Below are positions 17,167-24,990 of a DNA stretch of 64,000 nt, in pieces. Under the pieces are notes generated by a model. That model worked only from the letters and a program-made list of their open reading frames with translations, ran no database searches and was not told where the DNA came from. Every line of letters begins with the position of its first letter. Within the stretch, counting starts at the first letter, position 1. The translations under genes were made by a program, and so were the position numbers. Origin of the DNA: Arthrobacter citreus (lineage in GTDB: Bacteria > Actinomycetota > Actinomycetes > Actinomycetales > Micrococcaceae); assembly GCF_009192745.1 (NCBI RefSeq), contig NZ_VTFV01000002.1:310001-374000 (forward strand), read 5' to 3'.

Positions 17167-17265
17167 ATGCGACACATGAACAAGTTCCGCACGCCCATTG
17201 TCTGGCTCCTGATTATCGGCCTGGTTGGCAGCATCAGCGTCGGCTTCCTCGGCCTCTTTTTCTAG
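17167..17265 (+). CDS. Possible 32-residue single-helix membrane peptide
   Basis: An ATG-initiated short frame 12 bp after the transporter stop encodes MRHMNKFRTPIVWLLIIGLV followed by GSISVGFLGLFF. It has a basic N-terminus, one hydrophobic helix with small residues, then a TAG stop. It may be translated from the transporter mRNA. Composition looks like a genuine small membrane protein, but nothing else supports it. Shorter initiation at the second ATG is possible. Confidence 0.45.
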   Translation: MRHMNKFRTPIVWLLIIGLVGSISVGFLGLFF

Positions 17266-17302
17266 GCCCCACCCCCACTCTCCGTCCGGTCCGCGCCCGG
17301 GT

Positions 17303-17346
17303 TTGCCCGGTGCCGCTGTTCCGCAATAGGATACTAAGCATGCTTA
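17303..17346 (+). promoter_or_regulatory. Candidate promoter and palindrome upstream of the SDR gene
   Basis: TTGCCC (17303-17308) and TAGGAT (17327-17332) are 18 bp apart. A perfect 12 bp palindrome, TAAGCATGCTTA (17335-17346), covers the expected transcription start. It would give an mRNA leader of about 70 bases and a place for repressor binding. Confidence 0.45.
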
Positions 17347-17410
17347 CCTAACGTAGGCGGCCGCGAGTTGCGGCTCCATATCCATGAACAATGGGAAGTG
17401 GGGAAACTTA

Positions 17411-18319
17411 ATGGCCAGCGAAAACACTTCGGACCAGTACACATTCCAGGACCCGGTCAACCGGTATCCCTCCGTCAGTCCGCCCAAGCAGGACCAGCCC
17501 GAACCCGGCCTCGACGCCGACCTCGAGCCCAAGACCGACCGCGGCGAAGATTCCTACCGCGGAACCGGGCGGCTCGAAGGGCGCAAGGCGCTGATCACCG
17601 GCGCGGACTCCGGCATCGGCGCGGCAGTCGCCATCGCCTTCGCCAGGGAAGGCGCCGACGTCGCTCTCTCCTACCTCCCGGAGGAAGAGGAAGACGCCGC
17701 CAAGGTCATCCAGCTCATCAAGGATGCCGGCCGCACCGCCGTCGGGCTTCCCGGTGACCTCAAGGATCGCGAATACTGCATCCAGCTGGTGCAGGACGCA
17801 GTTGACGGCCTGGGGGGCCTGGACATCCTGGTCAACAACGCCGGCAAGCAGGTTGCCGTGGAGAACCTTGAGGACCTCAGCGACGAACAGCTCGATGACA
17901 CCTTCAAGACGAACATCTACTCGTTCTTCCGGGTGACCAAGGCTGCGCTTCCGCACCTGCCGGCCGGATCGAGCATCATCAATTCGACCTCGATCCAGGC
18001 CTACAGCCCCTCTCCGCACCTGCTGGACTACGCCAGCACCAAGGCGGCGATCAACAACTTCACCAAGGGCCTGGCCCAGCAGCTGGCACCCAAGGGCATC
18101 CGCGTGAATGCCGTGGCTCCCGGTCCGTTCTGGACTCCACTCCAGGTGTCCGACGGCCAGCCTAAGGACGCCCTGCCCGAGTTCGGCAAGGACACTCCGC
18201 TTGGCCGTGCAGGACAGCCCACGGAGCTTGCCCCGGCCTACGTCTTCCTGGCGTCCCCGGAGTCCAGCTACGTGGTTGGTGAAACGCTGAACGTCAACGG
18301 CGGTATGCCTTCGCCCTAA
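17411..18319 (+). CDS. SDR-family oxidoreductase with N-terminal extension
   Basis: A 302-residue short-chain dehydrogenase. After a polar extension of about 45 residues comes the cofactor loop TGADSGIG. It is followed by LVNNAGKQ, the Ser of NSTSIQ, and the catalytic YASTK. It resembles the YghA/general-stress-type NADP-dependent reductases in length and extension. The ATG at 17411 is preferred to one nine codons upstream. A strong terminator follows. The substrate is unknown; carbonyl detoxification is a reasonable guess. Confidence 0.9.
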   Translation: MASENTSDQYTFQDPVNRYPSVSPPKQDQPEPGLDADLEPKTDRGEDSYRGTGRLEGRKALITGADSGIGAAVAIAFAREGADVALSYLPEEEEDAAKVIQLIKDAGRTAVGLPGDLKDREYCIQLVQDAVDGLGGLDILVNNAGKQVAVENLEDLSDEQLDDTFKTNIYSFFRVTKAALPHLPAGSSIINSTSIQAYSPSPHLLDYASTKAAINNFTKGLAQQLAPKGIRVNAVAPGPFWTPLQVSDGQPKDALPEFGKDTPLGRAGQPTELAPAYVFLASPESSYVVGETLNVNGGMPSP

Positions 18320-18333
18320 ACTCCTCCCACAAG

Positions 18334-18378
18334 AAACCGGCCCCGCACTTGCGCGGGGCCGGTTTTTTTGCGCTCTGG
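18334..18378 (+). terminator. Terminator after the SDR gene; left copy of an island-flanking repeat
   Basis: A 13 bp stem (AAACCGGCCCCGC) with loop ACTTGC is followed by seven T. The hairpin and the following GCGCTC recur almost exactly at 36303-36348, at the far end of the catabolic island, in the same orientation. Confidence 0.88.
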
Positions 18379-18436
18379 GGGCACAGCAGCTTGTCCATGA
18401 ATAACAGGCAACACGATTCACGTTCCCATCGGCTTA

Positions 18437-18444
18437 TCTAAACG
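18437..18444 (+). promoter_or_regulatory. TCTAAAYG motif, site 1 (before monooxygenase operon)
   Basis: TCTAAACG lies about 160 bp upstream of the first catabolic gene. The same motif appears as TCTAAATG at 24851-24858 and inverted at 24731-24738, in front of the second transcription unit. It is a possible binding site for the PucR-type regulator encoded in the cluster. Only three sites are seen. Confidence 0.3.
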
Positions 18445-18604
18445 GAGGGCTCAGGTTGGGCGTTACAGCCAAAGACAGCCCAATCGCCCGGTCCTAGTGT
18501 GATGCATAGATCGGCTGCACCACCGGTCACGCGCAACCGGCAATGTGGCCGTTACTTGCCTTCCGGATGCGGCCCGCTGCACAACCCACGTGAGAGGACT
18601 TGGC

Positions 18605-19867
18605 ATGCACGCCACCTTAGGAACCATTGAGACGGAACCTGTCCGTAACGGGCAGGGTGCTGGCCATGACGAGTACGCCCGGCGCGCGTACGAAGCCGGC
18701 GCCAACTACCTTAGCGCCGTCGACGACATCCTGGATATCATCCGGAACGGACGTGCAGAGACCGAACGAATCGGGCAGGTTCCGACGGTCACGGTGGAGG
18801 CTATGCGCCGCGCCGGTGTATTCCGGGCGCTGACGCCCAGGCGTTACGGAGGCCTCGAAATGGCGCCCGACTGCTTCTTCGAAGGCATCATGAAGATCGC
18901 CGGTGCTGAATCCTCCGCCGGCTGGATTGGCGGGCAGCTCAATGTGCACTCGTTCGAGATCGCGCTTATGGACAAGCGGCTCCAGGACGAGTTCTGGCAG
19001 GACGGCCCGGACACGCGCGCTTCGAGTTCGTATGCCCCTACCGGCAAGTGGACGGAGGTCGAAGGCGGATACATCGTGAGCGGCACGTGGGGATTCTCCA
19101 GCGGCGTCGACCATGCCGACTGGGTCATTCTTGGTGGCGGCGACCGCAACTTCGTCATCCCGCGCACCGACTTTTCTGTGGCACAGGACAGCTGGGACGT
19201 TGCCGGCCTCAAGGGCACCGGAAGTAAATCCGTGACAGTGAACGACGCGTTTGTTCCCGACTACAGGGTTCATTTGCTGAGCAACACCTACAGTGACCAG
19301 AATCCCGGCTGGGAGGTCAACGACGGACCTCTTTACCGGGTCTCGTTTATGTCCATCTTCAACTCCACCATGGCTAACTCCGCCATCGGCGCGACACTGG
19401 GCGGCCTGGAGGAGTTCATTACCGAAAGCAAGGTCCGACGGGCCCGGCGAGGCACAGGGGTGTCGGTCACCGAAAACCCTCATTTGCTGGTCCGCCTGGC
19501 GGGGGCAATCTCGATGGTGGAGACGGTGAAGAAACGGCATCTCCAAAACTGGCGAAGCCTGTTCGCAATCGCCTGCGACGGTGGAGTGGCGGATCCGGAA
19601 CAACGCATGAAGGTGAGGTTTGAGGCGGCGGATTCCATTGCCATCAGTCTCAACGCCCTGCAGGAGATCTGGCCGGTGGCCGGAGCGGGCGCGATCCTCT
19701 CGACCAACCACCTGCAGACGGTTGTCCGGGATTTGCACGCAATGCGCGTGCACGGTTCGGCCGGCAGGGAGGCCGCAGCGACCTTGTATTCACAGTGTTT
19801 GCTGGGCTTGCCGGGGCCGAGCTTTGAAGACAGCCCGTCCATGCGCACCCTGGCGTACCACCGATGA
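18605..19867 (+). CDS. Group D flavin monooxygenase, oxygenase component (C2-HpaH/HsaA-like)
   Basis: A 420-residue reduced-flavin-dependent hydroxylase with the acyl-CoA dehydrogenase fold. Segments typical of this group are PTVTVEAMRRAGVFRALTPRRYGGLE, the Ser-rich ASSSYAPTGKWTEVEGGYIVSGTWGFSSGVDHADWVILG, DSWDVAGLKGTGSKSVTVNDAFVP, and RDLHAMRVHGSAG near the C-terminus. Relatives ortho-hydroxylate phenols (4-hydroxyphenylacetate 3-hydroxylase C2, HsaA) using FMNH2/FADH2 from a separate reductase, which is the next gene (ATGA overlap). The start is the second in-frame ATG, preceded by GAGAGGA. Expected product: a catechol for the downstream dioxygenase. The aromatic substrate is unknown. Confidence 0.88.
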   Translation: MHATLGTIETEPVRNGQGAGHDEYARRAYEAGANYLSAVDDILDIIRNGRAETERIGQVPTVTVEAMRRAGVFRALTPRRYGGLEMAPDCFFEGIMKIAGAESSAGWIGGQLNVHSFEIALMDKRLQDEFWQDGPDTRASSSYAPTGKWTEVEGGYIVSGTWGFSSGVDHADWVILGGGDRNFVIPRTDFSVAQDSWDVAGLKGTGSKSVTVNDAFVPDYRVHLLSNTYSDQNPGWEVNDGPLYRVSFMSIFNSTMANSAIGATLGGLEEFITESKVRRARRGTGVSVTENPHLLVRLAGAISMVETVKKRHLQNWRSLFAIACDGGVADPEQRMKVRFEAADSIAISLNALQEIWPVAGAGAILSTNHLQTVVRDLHAMRVHGSAGREAAATLYSQCLLGLPGPSFEDSPSMRTLAYHR

Positions 19868-20865
19868 GCGTCGTGGCGGCTCCGGGAGCCGAATACCACA
19901 TCAGTGATCCCGTTCAGGACCGAAGGGCGTTCCGCAGTGCGCTGGGCCAGTACGGCACGGGCGTCGCCGTGATTACCACCCTCAACGGAGGCCTGCCTGT
20001 TGGCATGACCGTCAATTCGTTTGCCGCAGTGTCACTGGACCCGCCGCTCATCCTCTGGTCCGTGCAGAACACCTCGGGGAGGGCTCCAGCGTTCGTTGGA
20101 GCACAGCATTTTGCCGTCAATGTGCTCTCTGCCGATCAGGTGGATGTCTCTCGAATCGTCGCCTCTCCGCAGGGAGGGACCGGTGCTTTCGAGCAGATCG
20201 AGTGGACCGAAGGCCTGGCCGGGGTTCCGTTGATCGAAGGAGCCATCGCCCGCTTTGAATGCCGGACCTACGATGTCCTGCCCGGCGGTGATCACCAGAT
20301 CCTGGTCGGACACGTAGAGCGCTGCGCCGTGGCCGAGGGGGAGCCGCTGCTGTTCGTCCAAGGAGGCTACGCGGCATCAGCTCCCTTCCCTTCCTCTGGT
20401 CCCGGGAGCGAAGCCACCACGGAAGAGACCTCGCCGGAGAGCGAGCCTGCTCCCTTCGCCCAGCTCGTGACCGCGGTGAATCACCGGCTTTCACGGGAAT
20501 TCGATGAGCACAGGTCCCGTTTCGGCCTCAGCGCGGGCAGCAGCCGGGTGCTTAAGAGGCTCTCAACGGGGCCGCAGACCGTCGATGAACTTGTGTCTTC
20601 GGCGTTCCTGGGGCCGCAGGCCATCGAGGACGCGTTGAGCGAGCTCATCGAGGAGAACCTCGTCGAAGTCACCGGTTCGGGTTTCCGGCAGACACCTCAG
20701 GGCCGCACCCTCCGCCGGCAGGTAGCCGAGAATGCCCGCCGCTTCAACGAAGCCGCACTCTCAGGCATCCCGGAAGCCGACGTCGAAGCAGCCCACCGGG
20801 TGCTGACTGCGCTTGCCCGCAGCGATCAACCTATTCGGTTTCACCACACAAAGGAGAATGCATAA
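19864..20865 (+). CDS. Flavin reductase fused to a MarR-like C-terminal domain (C1-type)
   Basis: A 333-residue two-domain protein. Residues about 10-165 are a flavin-reductase-like split barrel (FRSALGQYGTGVAVITT, GMTVNSFAAVSLDPPLILW). Residues about 195-330 resemble a winged-helix MarR domain (FGLSAGSSRVLKRLSTGPQTVDELVSSAFLGPQAIEDALSELIEENLVE). The reductase C1 of Acinetobacter 4-hydroxyphenylacetate hydroxylase has this architecture, and its C-terminal domain senses the phenolic substrate and relieves autoinhibition. The same substrate-gated flavin reduction is inferred here. It overlaps both neighbours (ATGA before, TAATG after). Confidence 0.88.
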   Translation: MSVVAAPGAEYHISDPVQDRRAFRSALGQYGTGVAVITTLNGGLPVGMTVNSFAAVSLDPPLILWSVQNTSGRAPAFVGAQHFAVNVLSADQVDVSRIVASPQGGTGAFEQIEWTEGLAGVPLIEGAIARFECRTYDVLPGGDHQILVGHVERCAVAEGEPLLFVQGGYAASAPFPSSGPGSEATTEETSPESEPAPFAQLVTAVNHRLSREFDEHRSRFGLSAGSSRVLKRLSTGPQTVDELVSSAFLGPQAIEDALSELIEENLVEVTGSGFRQTPQGRTLRRQVAENARRFNEAALSGIPEADVEAAHRVLTALARSDQPIRFHHTKENA

Positions 20866-21809
20866 TGATTGGTCTTGGCTTGGCATGTTCCCATGCGGCT
20901 GGAATGTTCCGTCCCCCGGAGCATTGGCAGAAGTGGATGACTGACAGGGTTGCTCCCGGCGTCTTTGAACGCTACCCGGAGGCGGCACGGCAGCGGGACA
21001 GCCTGGAGTACTGCAAAGAGCTCTATGCGCGGATCCACGAAGATTTCGCAGACATGCGCAAAGCGGTCGAGGAATACGAGCCTGACGTACTGGTCTTCAT
21101 TGGCGATGACCAAGGCGATCTGTTCAACCTCTCGAACAACCCCACGCTGGCCATCTATACAGGCGAGGAAGAGATGTGGGGGCATCAGGCGTACGAGTGG
21201 GACGTTCCCATGAAAGACCGCGCAACCATTACCTTCAAGAACGACGTCGAGGTTGCCAAAGCCCTTGCGCACGGCCTGGTCAAGCGGAACTTCGATATCG
21301 CTACCCTGAACCGGTTCAACCCCCAGGGCCGGGACGGCTACGGGCTGCCTCACATGGCTGCCCGGATTGCTCCCGAGCTCGACCCGTCGCGTGAGATCCC
21401 GATCGTCTGCATCCTGATCAATGAGTACTACACCCCCCTGGCCGGAGGGGAACGGTGTGCCGACCTTGGCCGCGCGATCGCCGAGATCCTGAACATGCGG
21501 GAGGAAAAGATCGTTCTGGTCGCCTCTGGCGGACTGAGCCACTTCCCTTCTGATAAGGACTTCAACCGAGGCGACATCGATGTCCCGCTCGATAAGTGGG
21601 TCTTGGAGCGCGTCGAGCGGAACGACGTTGATGCTCTGGCCAAGCTGTTCAGTTTCGACTCGGACACCATGCGATCGGGTACAGGAGAGATCCGTGCCTG
21701 GATTTCGCTGGCTGCGGCGATGAACCGCCCCGGTGAGGTCATCGACTACCTGCCTGTCCACGCCTGTTTCACAGGTATTGGTTTCGCCAAATGGCCAGTC
21801 CTAGCCTGA
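20865..21809 (+). CDS. LigB-type (class III) extradiol ring-cleavage dioxygenase
   Basis: A 314-residue protein of the LigB/DODA-type extradiol family, which opens catechols next to the diol with Fe(II) and O2. His10 in LACSHAAG and the later SGGLSHFP histidine match the metal and catalytic histidines of the family. The central strand reads FIGDDQGDLF (about residues 78-87), where characterised LigB proteins have a second histidine ligand. Here the position holds Gln83. It acts after the two-component monooxygenase and before the C-C hydrolase. The ring-cleavage substrate is unknown. Confidence 0.85.
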   Translation: MIGLGLACSHAAGMFRPPEHWQKWMTDRVAPGVFERYPEAARQRDSLEYCKELYARIHEDFADMRKAVEEYEPDVLVFIGDDQGDLFNLSNNPTLAIYTGEEEMWGHQAYEWDVPMKDRATITFKNDVEVAKALAHGLVKRNFDIATLNRFNPQGRDGYGLPHMAARIAPELDPSREIPIVCILINEYYTPLAGGERCADLGRAIAEILNMREEKIVLVASGGLSHFPSDKDFNRGDIDVPLDKWVLERVERNDVDALAKLFSFDSDTMRSGTGEIRAWISLAAAMNRPGEVIDYLPVHACFTGIGFAKWPVLA

Positions 21810-21819
21810 ACGGTTAACA

Positions 21820-22776
21820 ATGCGCGCAGATGATTCTTCACTCATTGCCGAGTACTTCGGCTACGAATCCCGTTGGCTCTCCACCCGTCCGGGTGAGCAC
21901 ATTCATTACTTGGATGAGGGACGCCCGGACGGCGTCCCGGTGGTCCTGCTCCACGGCTCGGCCATCGGCATCACAGCAGCAGCGAACTTCTACCTCACCA
22001 TCCCGGCCCTCGTAGCCGCAGGCCACCGGGTTATCGCCCCGGACCTCTACGGCTATGGCTTCACGGAGACACCCGGGGATGTTCCGGCAGTTCGGCCCAA
22101 CCAGGTTGACCTGGTCGTCCGGCTCCTTGATGCCCTCGAGCTGCCAAAAGCCTACGTAGTCGGCAACTCACTCGGCGGAATGGTGCTCTCCAGCCTGGTA
22201 CTGGAACATCCTGAACGGGTGGCAGGGGGAGTGGTGGTCGGGACCGGCGGAGCGAGATGGGAATCCGGATCACGGTTCGAGCCGAATCTGACTTCCCACA
22301 AGGACATGGGAGGGTACTCCCCGGCCATGGTCCGTCGGTCAATGGAACACCTTGTACATGATCCGCGCATGATTCCGGAGCCGCTGGTGGAGTTCCGAAC
22401 ACGAATGGCGGAACGTCCCGGGGCATATGAACAGCACCAGGAGTCCACTCGGCTAAGGGAAGCCAGCAAAGTGGACTATCCGTTTGCGGTGGACCGGGCC
22501 GGGGCCTGCCAGGTGCCAATGCTGTTCCTCTTTGGGAGGGAAGACAGGGTGAATCCGCCTGAAGACGCGCTGGCGGGAATGGAATCCTTCGCTCACGCGG
22601 ATCTGGTGGTCTTCGGGCAGTGTGGTCACTGGACCATGGTTGAGCGAGCAGACGAGTTCAACCATTTTGTCCTCCGTTTCATCGCTGGATGGGACCGCCG
22701 AATCGTGGCACCCCCGCTGCAAGGGGATGCCTTGCGGATGTCCGGGTCGACGTCGGGCCAGCATGCTGACGTATGA
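21820..22776 (+). CDS. Alpha/beta-hydrolase, meta-cleavage-product C-C hydrolase type
   Basis: A 318-residue alpha/beta-hydrolase with an intact triad: Ser117 in GNSLGG, Asp242 in FGREDRVNP and His270 in QCGHW. The oxyanion region is LLHGSAIG. Serine hydrolases of the MhpC/BphD group cut the C-C bond of extradiol cleavage products to give a 2-hydroxydienoate and an acid. Placement right after the dioxygenase supports that role. It lies ten bases downstream of the dioxygenase and overlaps the next hydrolase-like gene by 14 bases. Confidence 0.88.
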   Translation: MRADDSSLIAEYFGYESRWLSTRPGEHIHYLDEGRPDGVPVVLLHGSAIGITAAANFYLTIPALVAAGHRVIAPDLYGYGFTETPGDVPAVRPNQVDLVVRLLDALELPKAYVVGNSLGGMVLSSLVLEHPERVAGGVVVGTGGARWESGSRFEPNLTSHKDMGGYSPAMVRRSMEHLVHDPRMIPEPLVEFRTRMAERPGAYEQHQESTRLREASKVDYPFAVDRAGACQVPMLFLFGREDRVNPPEDALAGMESFAHADLVVFGQCGHWTMVERADEFNHFVLRFIAGWDRRIVAPPLQGDALRMSGSTSGQHADV

Positions 22777-23620
22777 CACGACCTCCCGGTTTGCCCAGGC
22801 TGGCAGGGTCCGTGTCCATTACCACGAGGCCGGTGAAGGTCCTGTGCTGCTCTGCATCCACGGCGGTGCCCCGGGGGCTTTCGGCTGGGGTAATTTCGGC
22901 CGCAATATGGAAGAACTCTCGCGGCACTTCCGGGTGATCGTCGTGGATCTGCCCGGGTACGGAAAATCAGACAAGCCCGACGTCGTGAGCGGGCGTAATG
23001 CGATGTACGCCGAGGTCATGGTGGCATTCCTTGAGTCTTTGGGAATCGACCGTGCACATGTCCTGGGGATGGCCACAGGAGGAGCTGTAGGCATCCGGCT
23101 GGCTGTGGAACATCCGGCCCTGGTAGACCGGCTGGTACTGGTTAGTTCCGCTGGTGGGCAGACCATGTTCGGCCTGCGCCGAAAGGTAACCGCCAGCCAG
23201 GTTTATTACGGGGGCAACGGGCCGACGCCGGAAAAGATGCGTGATTACCTTTCCCAACTGCTTTACGATCCGTCCCTTATCACTGAGGACGTGGTGCGTG
23301 AGCGGTATGAAGCCAGCGTTGAACCGGAGTTTATGGAACAGGCGCCGGAGGGGAGGACAACCACCCGGCACACGCCGGAGGACTTGTGGAAGCGGCTGGA
23401 TGAGATCCAGGCCCAGACGCTGATCGTCTGGGGCAGGGAGAACCGGGCCCAGTCGTATGAGAATGCGGTTTTTATGCTCAGCCGTATTCCACGGGCTCAA
23501 CTCCACGTTTTCGGCGAATGTGGTTTGTGGGTGCCCTTCGAAAAGCCGTCAGAGTTTAATTCGCTTGTGACCGGCTTCATACAGGGTAAAAAGGCTGGAG
23601 CTTATCCTGGCGGCGACTAG
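22763..23620 (+). CDS. Alpha/beta-hydrolase-fold protein lacking the whole catalytic triad
   Basis: A 285-residue paralogue of the preceding hydrolase with a complete fold but no catalytic residues. The nucleophile elbow reads LGMATGG (Ala104 instead of Ser). The acid position reads GRENRAQ (Asn227 instead of Asp). The histidine motif reads ECGLW (Leu255 instead of His). The oxyanion segment IHGGAPGAFGWGNF is kept, and the frame has no stop or shift, so it is not a decaying pseudogene by appearance. It may be a regulatory or structural partner of the active hydrolase, or have a new non-hydrolytic activity. I place the start at 22763, since upstream codons overlap the neighbour in a different frame. 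Confidence 0.88.
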   Translation: MLTYDTTSRFAQAGRVRVHYHEAGEGPVLLCIHGGAPGAFGWGNFGRNMEELSRHFRVIVVDLPGYGKSDKPDVVSGRNAMYAEVMVAFLESLGIDRAHVLGMATGGAVGIRLAVEHPALVDRLVLVSSAGGQTMFGLRRKVTASQVYYGGNGPTPEKMRDYLSQLLYDPSLITEDVVRERYEASVEPEFMEQAPEGRTTTRHTPEDLWKRLDEIQAQTLIVWGRENRAQSYENAVFMLSRIPRAQLHVFGECGLWVPFEKPSEFNSLVTGFIQGKKAGAYPGGD

Positions 23621-23633
23621 TCTCGGAGAGGTC

Positions 23634-24719
23634 ATGGACACTTCTCAATTGGCATACGTGGACCTAGTCCGCGCCTCGGGGTCTAAATACCCGATCTCTG
23701 CAATACTCACCTGCCTTACCGACAACAGTGCCGCGTGGGCAGCTCTGGTTACTACCAGCGGCCGGCTAATCGAGTCTGTGCAGTCCGGAACCTCAGGGGA
23801 GGTAGACCAGGAAACGCTCGCTGAAGCAGTGTCCATCATTCCCCGGCCATCGCTTAAGCCGGCCACCGGCCGATCGGCTGCCGGGCAGGAGCTGATGACG
23901 TTCCCTGTGGGTGCGGAGGGGCGGGCAACGGCGGTTCTGATTGTGGCCTGCGATGCCCCGCTGCATCCGGAGATGCACAGATTCGGCGGTAGTGCTGCCA
24001 TGCTTCTGCGGCTGCTGCTGCGGGACATGCGCCGGCTTCAGACAGCGTCTCGCATGGTACGGGACTCAATTACCCGGCTGATCTTTTCCCAGCGGATAGA
24101 CAGCGCCTTGGAGCTCGCGGCGGAGATGGGCCTGGCAACACCTCCCAGTCGCCCCCACATTGTCTGTGTCCGAGGCGTGTCGGCATGGGATCCGGACGAT
24201 CTCCTGGATTTGCTCGAAGCGGCAGTGCCGCCCGACGCGCGCCAGTTGCTGGCGTATATCGACGACGACGAGCTGTGGCTCCTGCTGAACCGCGTCCAAT
24301 TCCAGGCTATGGCGCCCGAACTCGTGGCGCTCGTTGACAGGCACCCCGCTCTGAGGGTGCTGCTGACCGAGCAGGTGCCCGCGAACAAGCTTTCACATCG
24401 ATGGCAGCACTGGATGAACGACATCCGAAAGGCGCCAGCCGGCACCGTGGTGGACCGCTCCCACTACCAGGGCGAAACTCCCAGTGACTGGGTGCACAAA
24501 CTCCAGCGGGACGGGAGCCCCCAGGTGGTGGAAGCGGTGGTCGAATACCTGCGCTGCCGCGGGCGCTGGGAAGCGGCAGCGGAGTCCTTGGAGCTCCACC
24601 GGAATACCCTGCGGTACCGTGTCTCTTCGGCAGAAAAGATGCTTGGCCTGGACTTGACGGACCCTACGACGTCCAGCCGCCTTTGGCTTGCCCTCCGCAG
24701 TGAAGGGCTTGCTGACTGA
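23634..24719 (+). CDS. PucR/CdaR-type transcriptional regulator
   Basis: A 361-residue regulator whose C-terminal 60 residues are the PucR helix-turn-helix (LRCRGRWEAAAESLELHRNTLRYRVSSAEKMLGLDL). The N-terminal part shows no clear motif and probably binds the inducer. It is the last gene of the first transcription unit, 13 bp after the hydrolase-like gene, with GGAGAGG before the ATG, and a terminator follows. It is the only regulator in the catabolic island and so the likely activator of both units. Confidence 0.88.
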   Translation: MDTSQLAYVDLVRASGSKYPISAILTCLTDNSAAWAALVTTSGRLIESVQSGTSGEVDQETLAEAVSIIPRPSLKPATGRSAAGQELMTFPVGAEGRATAVLIVACDAPLHPEMHRFGGSAAMLLRLLLRDMRRLQTASRMVRDSITRLIFSQRIDSALELAAEMGLATPPSRPHIVCVRGVSAWDPDDLLDLLEAAVPPDARQLLAYIDDDELWLLLNRVQFQAMAPELVALVDRHPALRVLLTEQVPANKLSHRWQHWMNDIRKAPAGTVVDRSHYQGETPSDWVHKLQRDGSPQVVEAVVEYLRCRGRWEAAAESLELHRNTLRYRVSSAEKMLGLDLTDPTTSSRLWLALRSEGLAD

Positions 24720-24730
24720 GGCCCGTTGAA

Positions 24731-24738
24731 CATTTAGA
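24731..24738 (-). promoter_or_regulatory. TCTAAAYG motif, site 2 (inverted)
   Basis: TCTAAATG read on the minus strand, just after the PucR gene stop. The nine-base ACATTTAGA (24730-24738) is the exact inverse of TCTAAATGT at 24851-24859, about 110 bp downstream across the terminator. Confidence 0.3.
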
Positions 24739-24743
24739 CAATT

Positions 24744-24777
24744 GCAGCCCCCGAATAACTTCGGCCGGGCTGCTTTT
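24744..24777 (+). terminator. Terminator after the PucR gene
   Basis: The outer stem GCAGCCC/GGGCTGC and inner stem CCGAA/TTCGG have loop TAAC and are followed by TTTT. It divides the island into two transcription units. Confidence 0.8.
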
Positions 24778-24850
24778 GCGTCCAAGGGGGTCATAAATAC
24801 CACCCTCTGTCCATTCCAGCAAGGGGCGTCCTGACGTAATGGTCCATTCA

Positions 24851-24941
24851 TCTAAATGTGCGGAAGTGCTTGGTTAGGCTGTCCCGAGACGTAATTCACC
24901 AGACGCAGATAGTGTCCTATGACCCAGTGACAGCCGTCACA
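24851..24941 (+). promoter_or_regulatory. Candidate control region of the importer-aldolase operon
   Basis: TCTAAATG (24851-24858) is followed by a possible promoter TTGGTT (24870-24875), 16 bp, TAATTC (24892-24897). Next comes a CRP/GlxR-like palindrome AGTGA-N6-TCACA (24926-24941), matching nine of ten conserved bases. The arrangement suggests control both by the pathway regulator and by catabolite status. All three elements are pattern matches. Confidence 0.35.
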
Positions 24942-24990
24942 TTGTTGGAATCCCGCCACAGTGCAGTGGCGACACCTTTTGGAGCAATCG

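Noticed and set aside
15933-17351. 472-codon plus-strand frame over the Bcr/CflA gene
   Set aside because: Arg/Pro/His-rich translation with no helices. The neighbouring frame gives a complete MFS protein.
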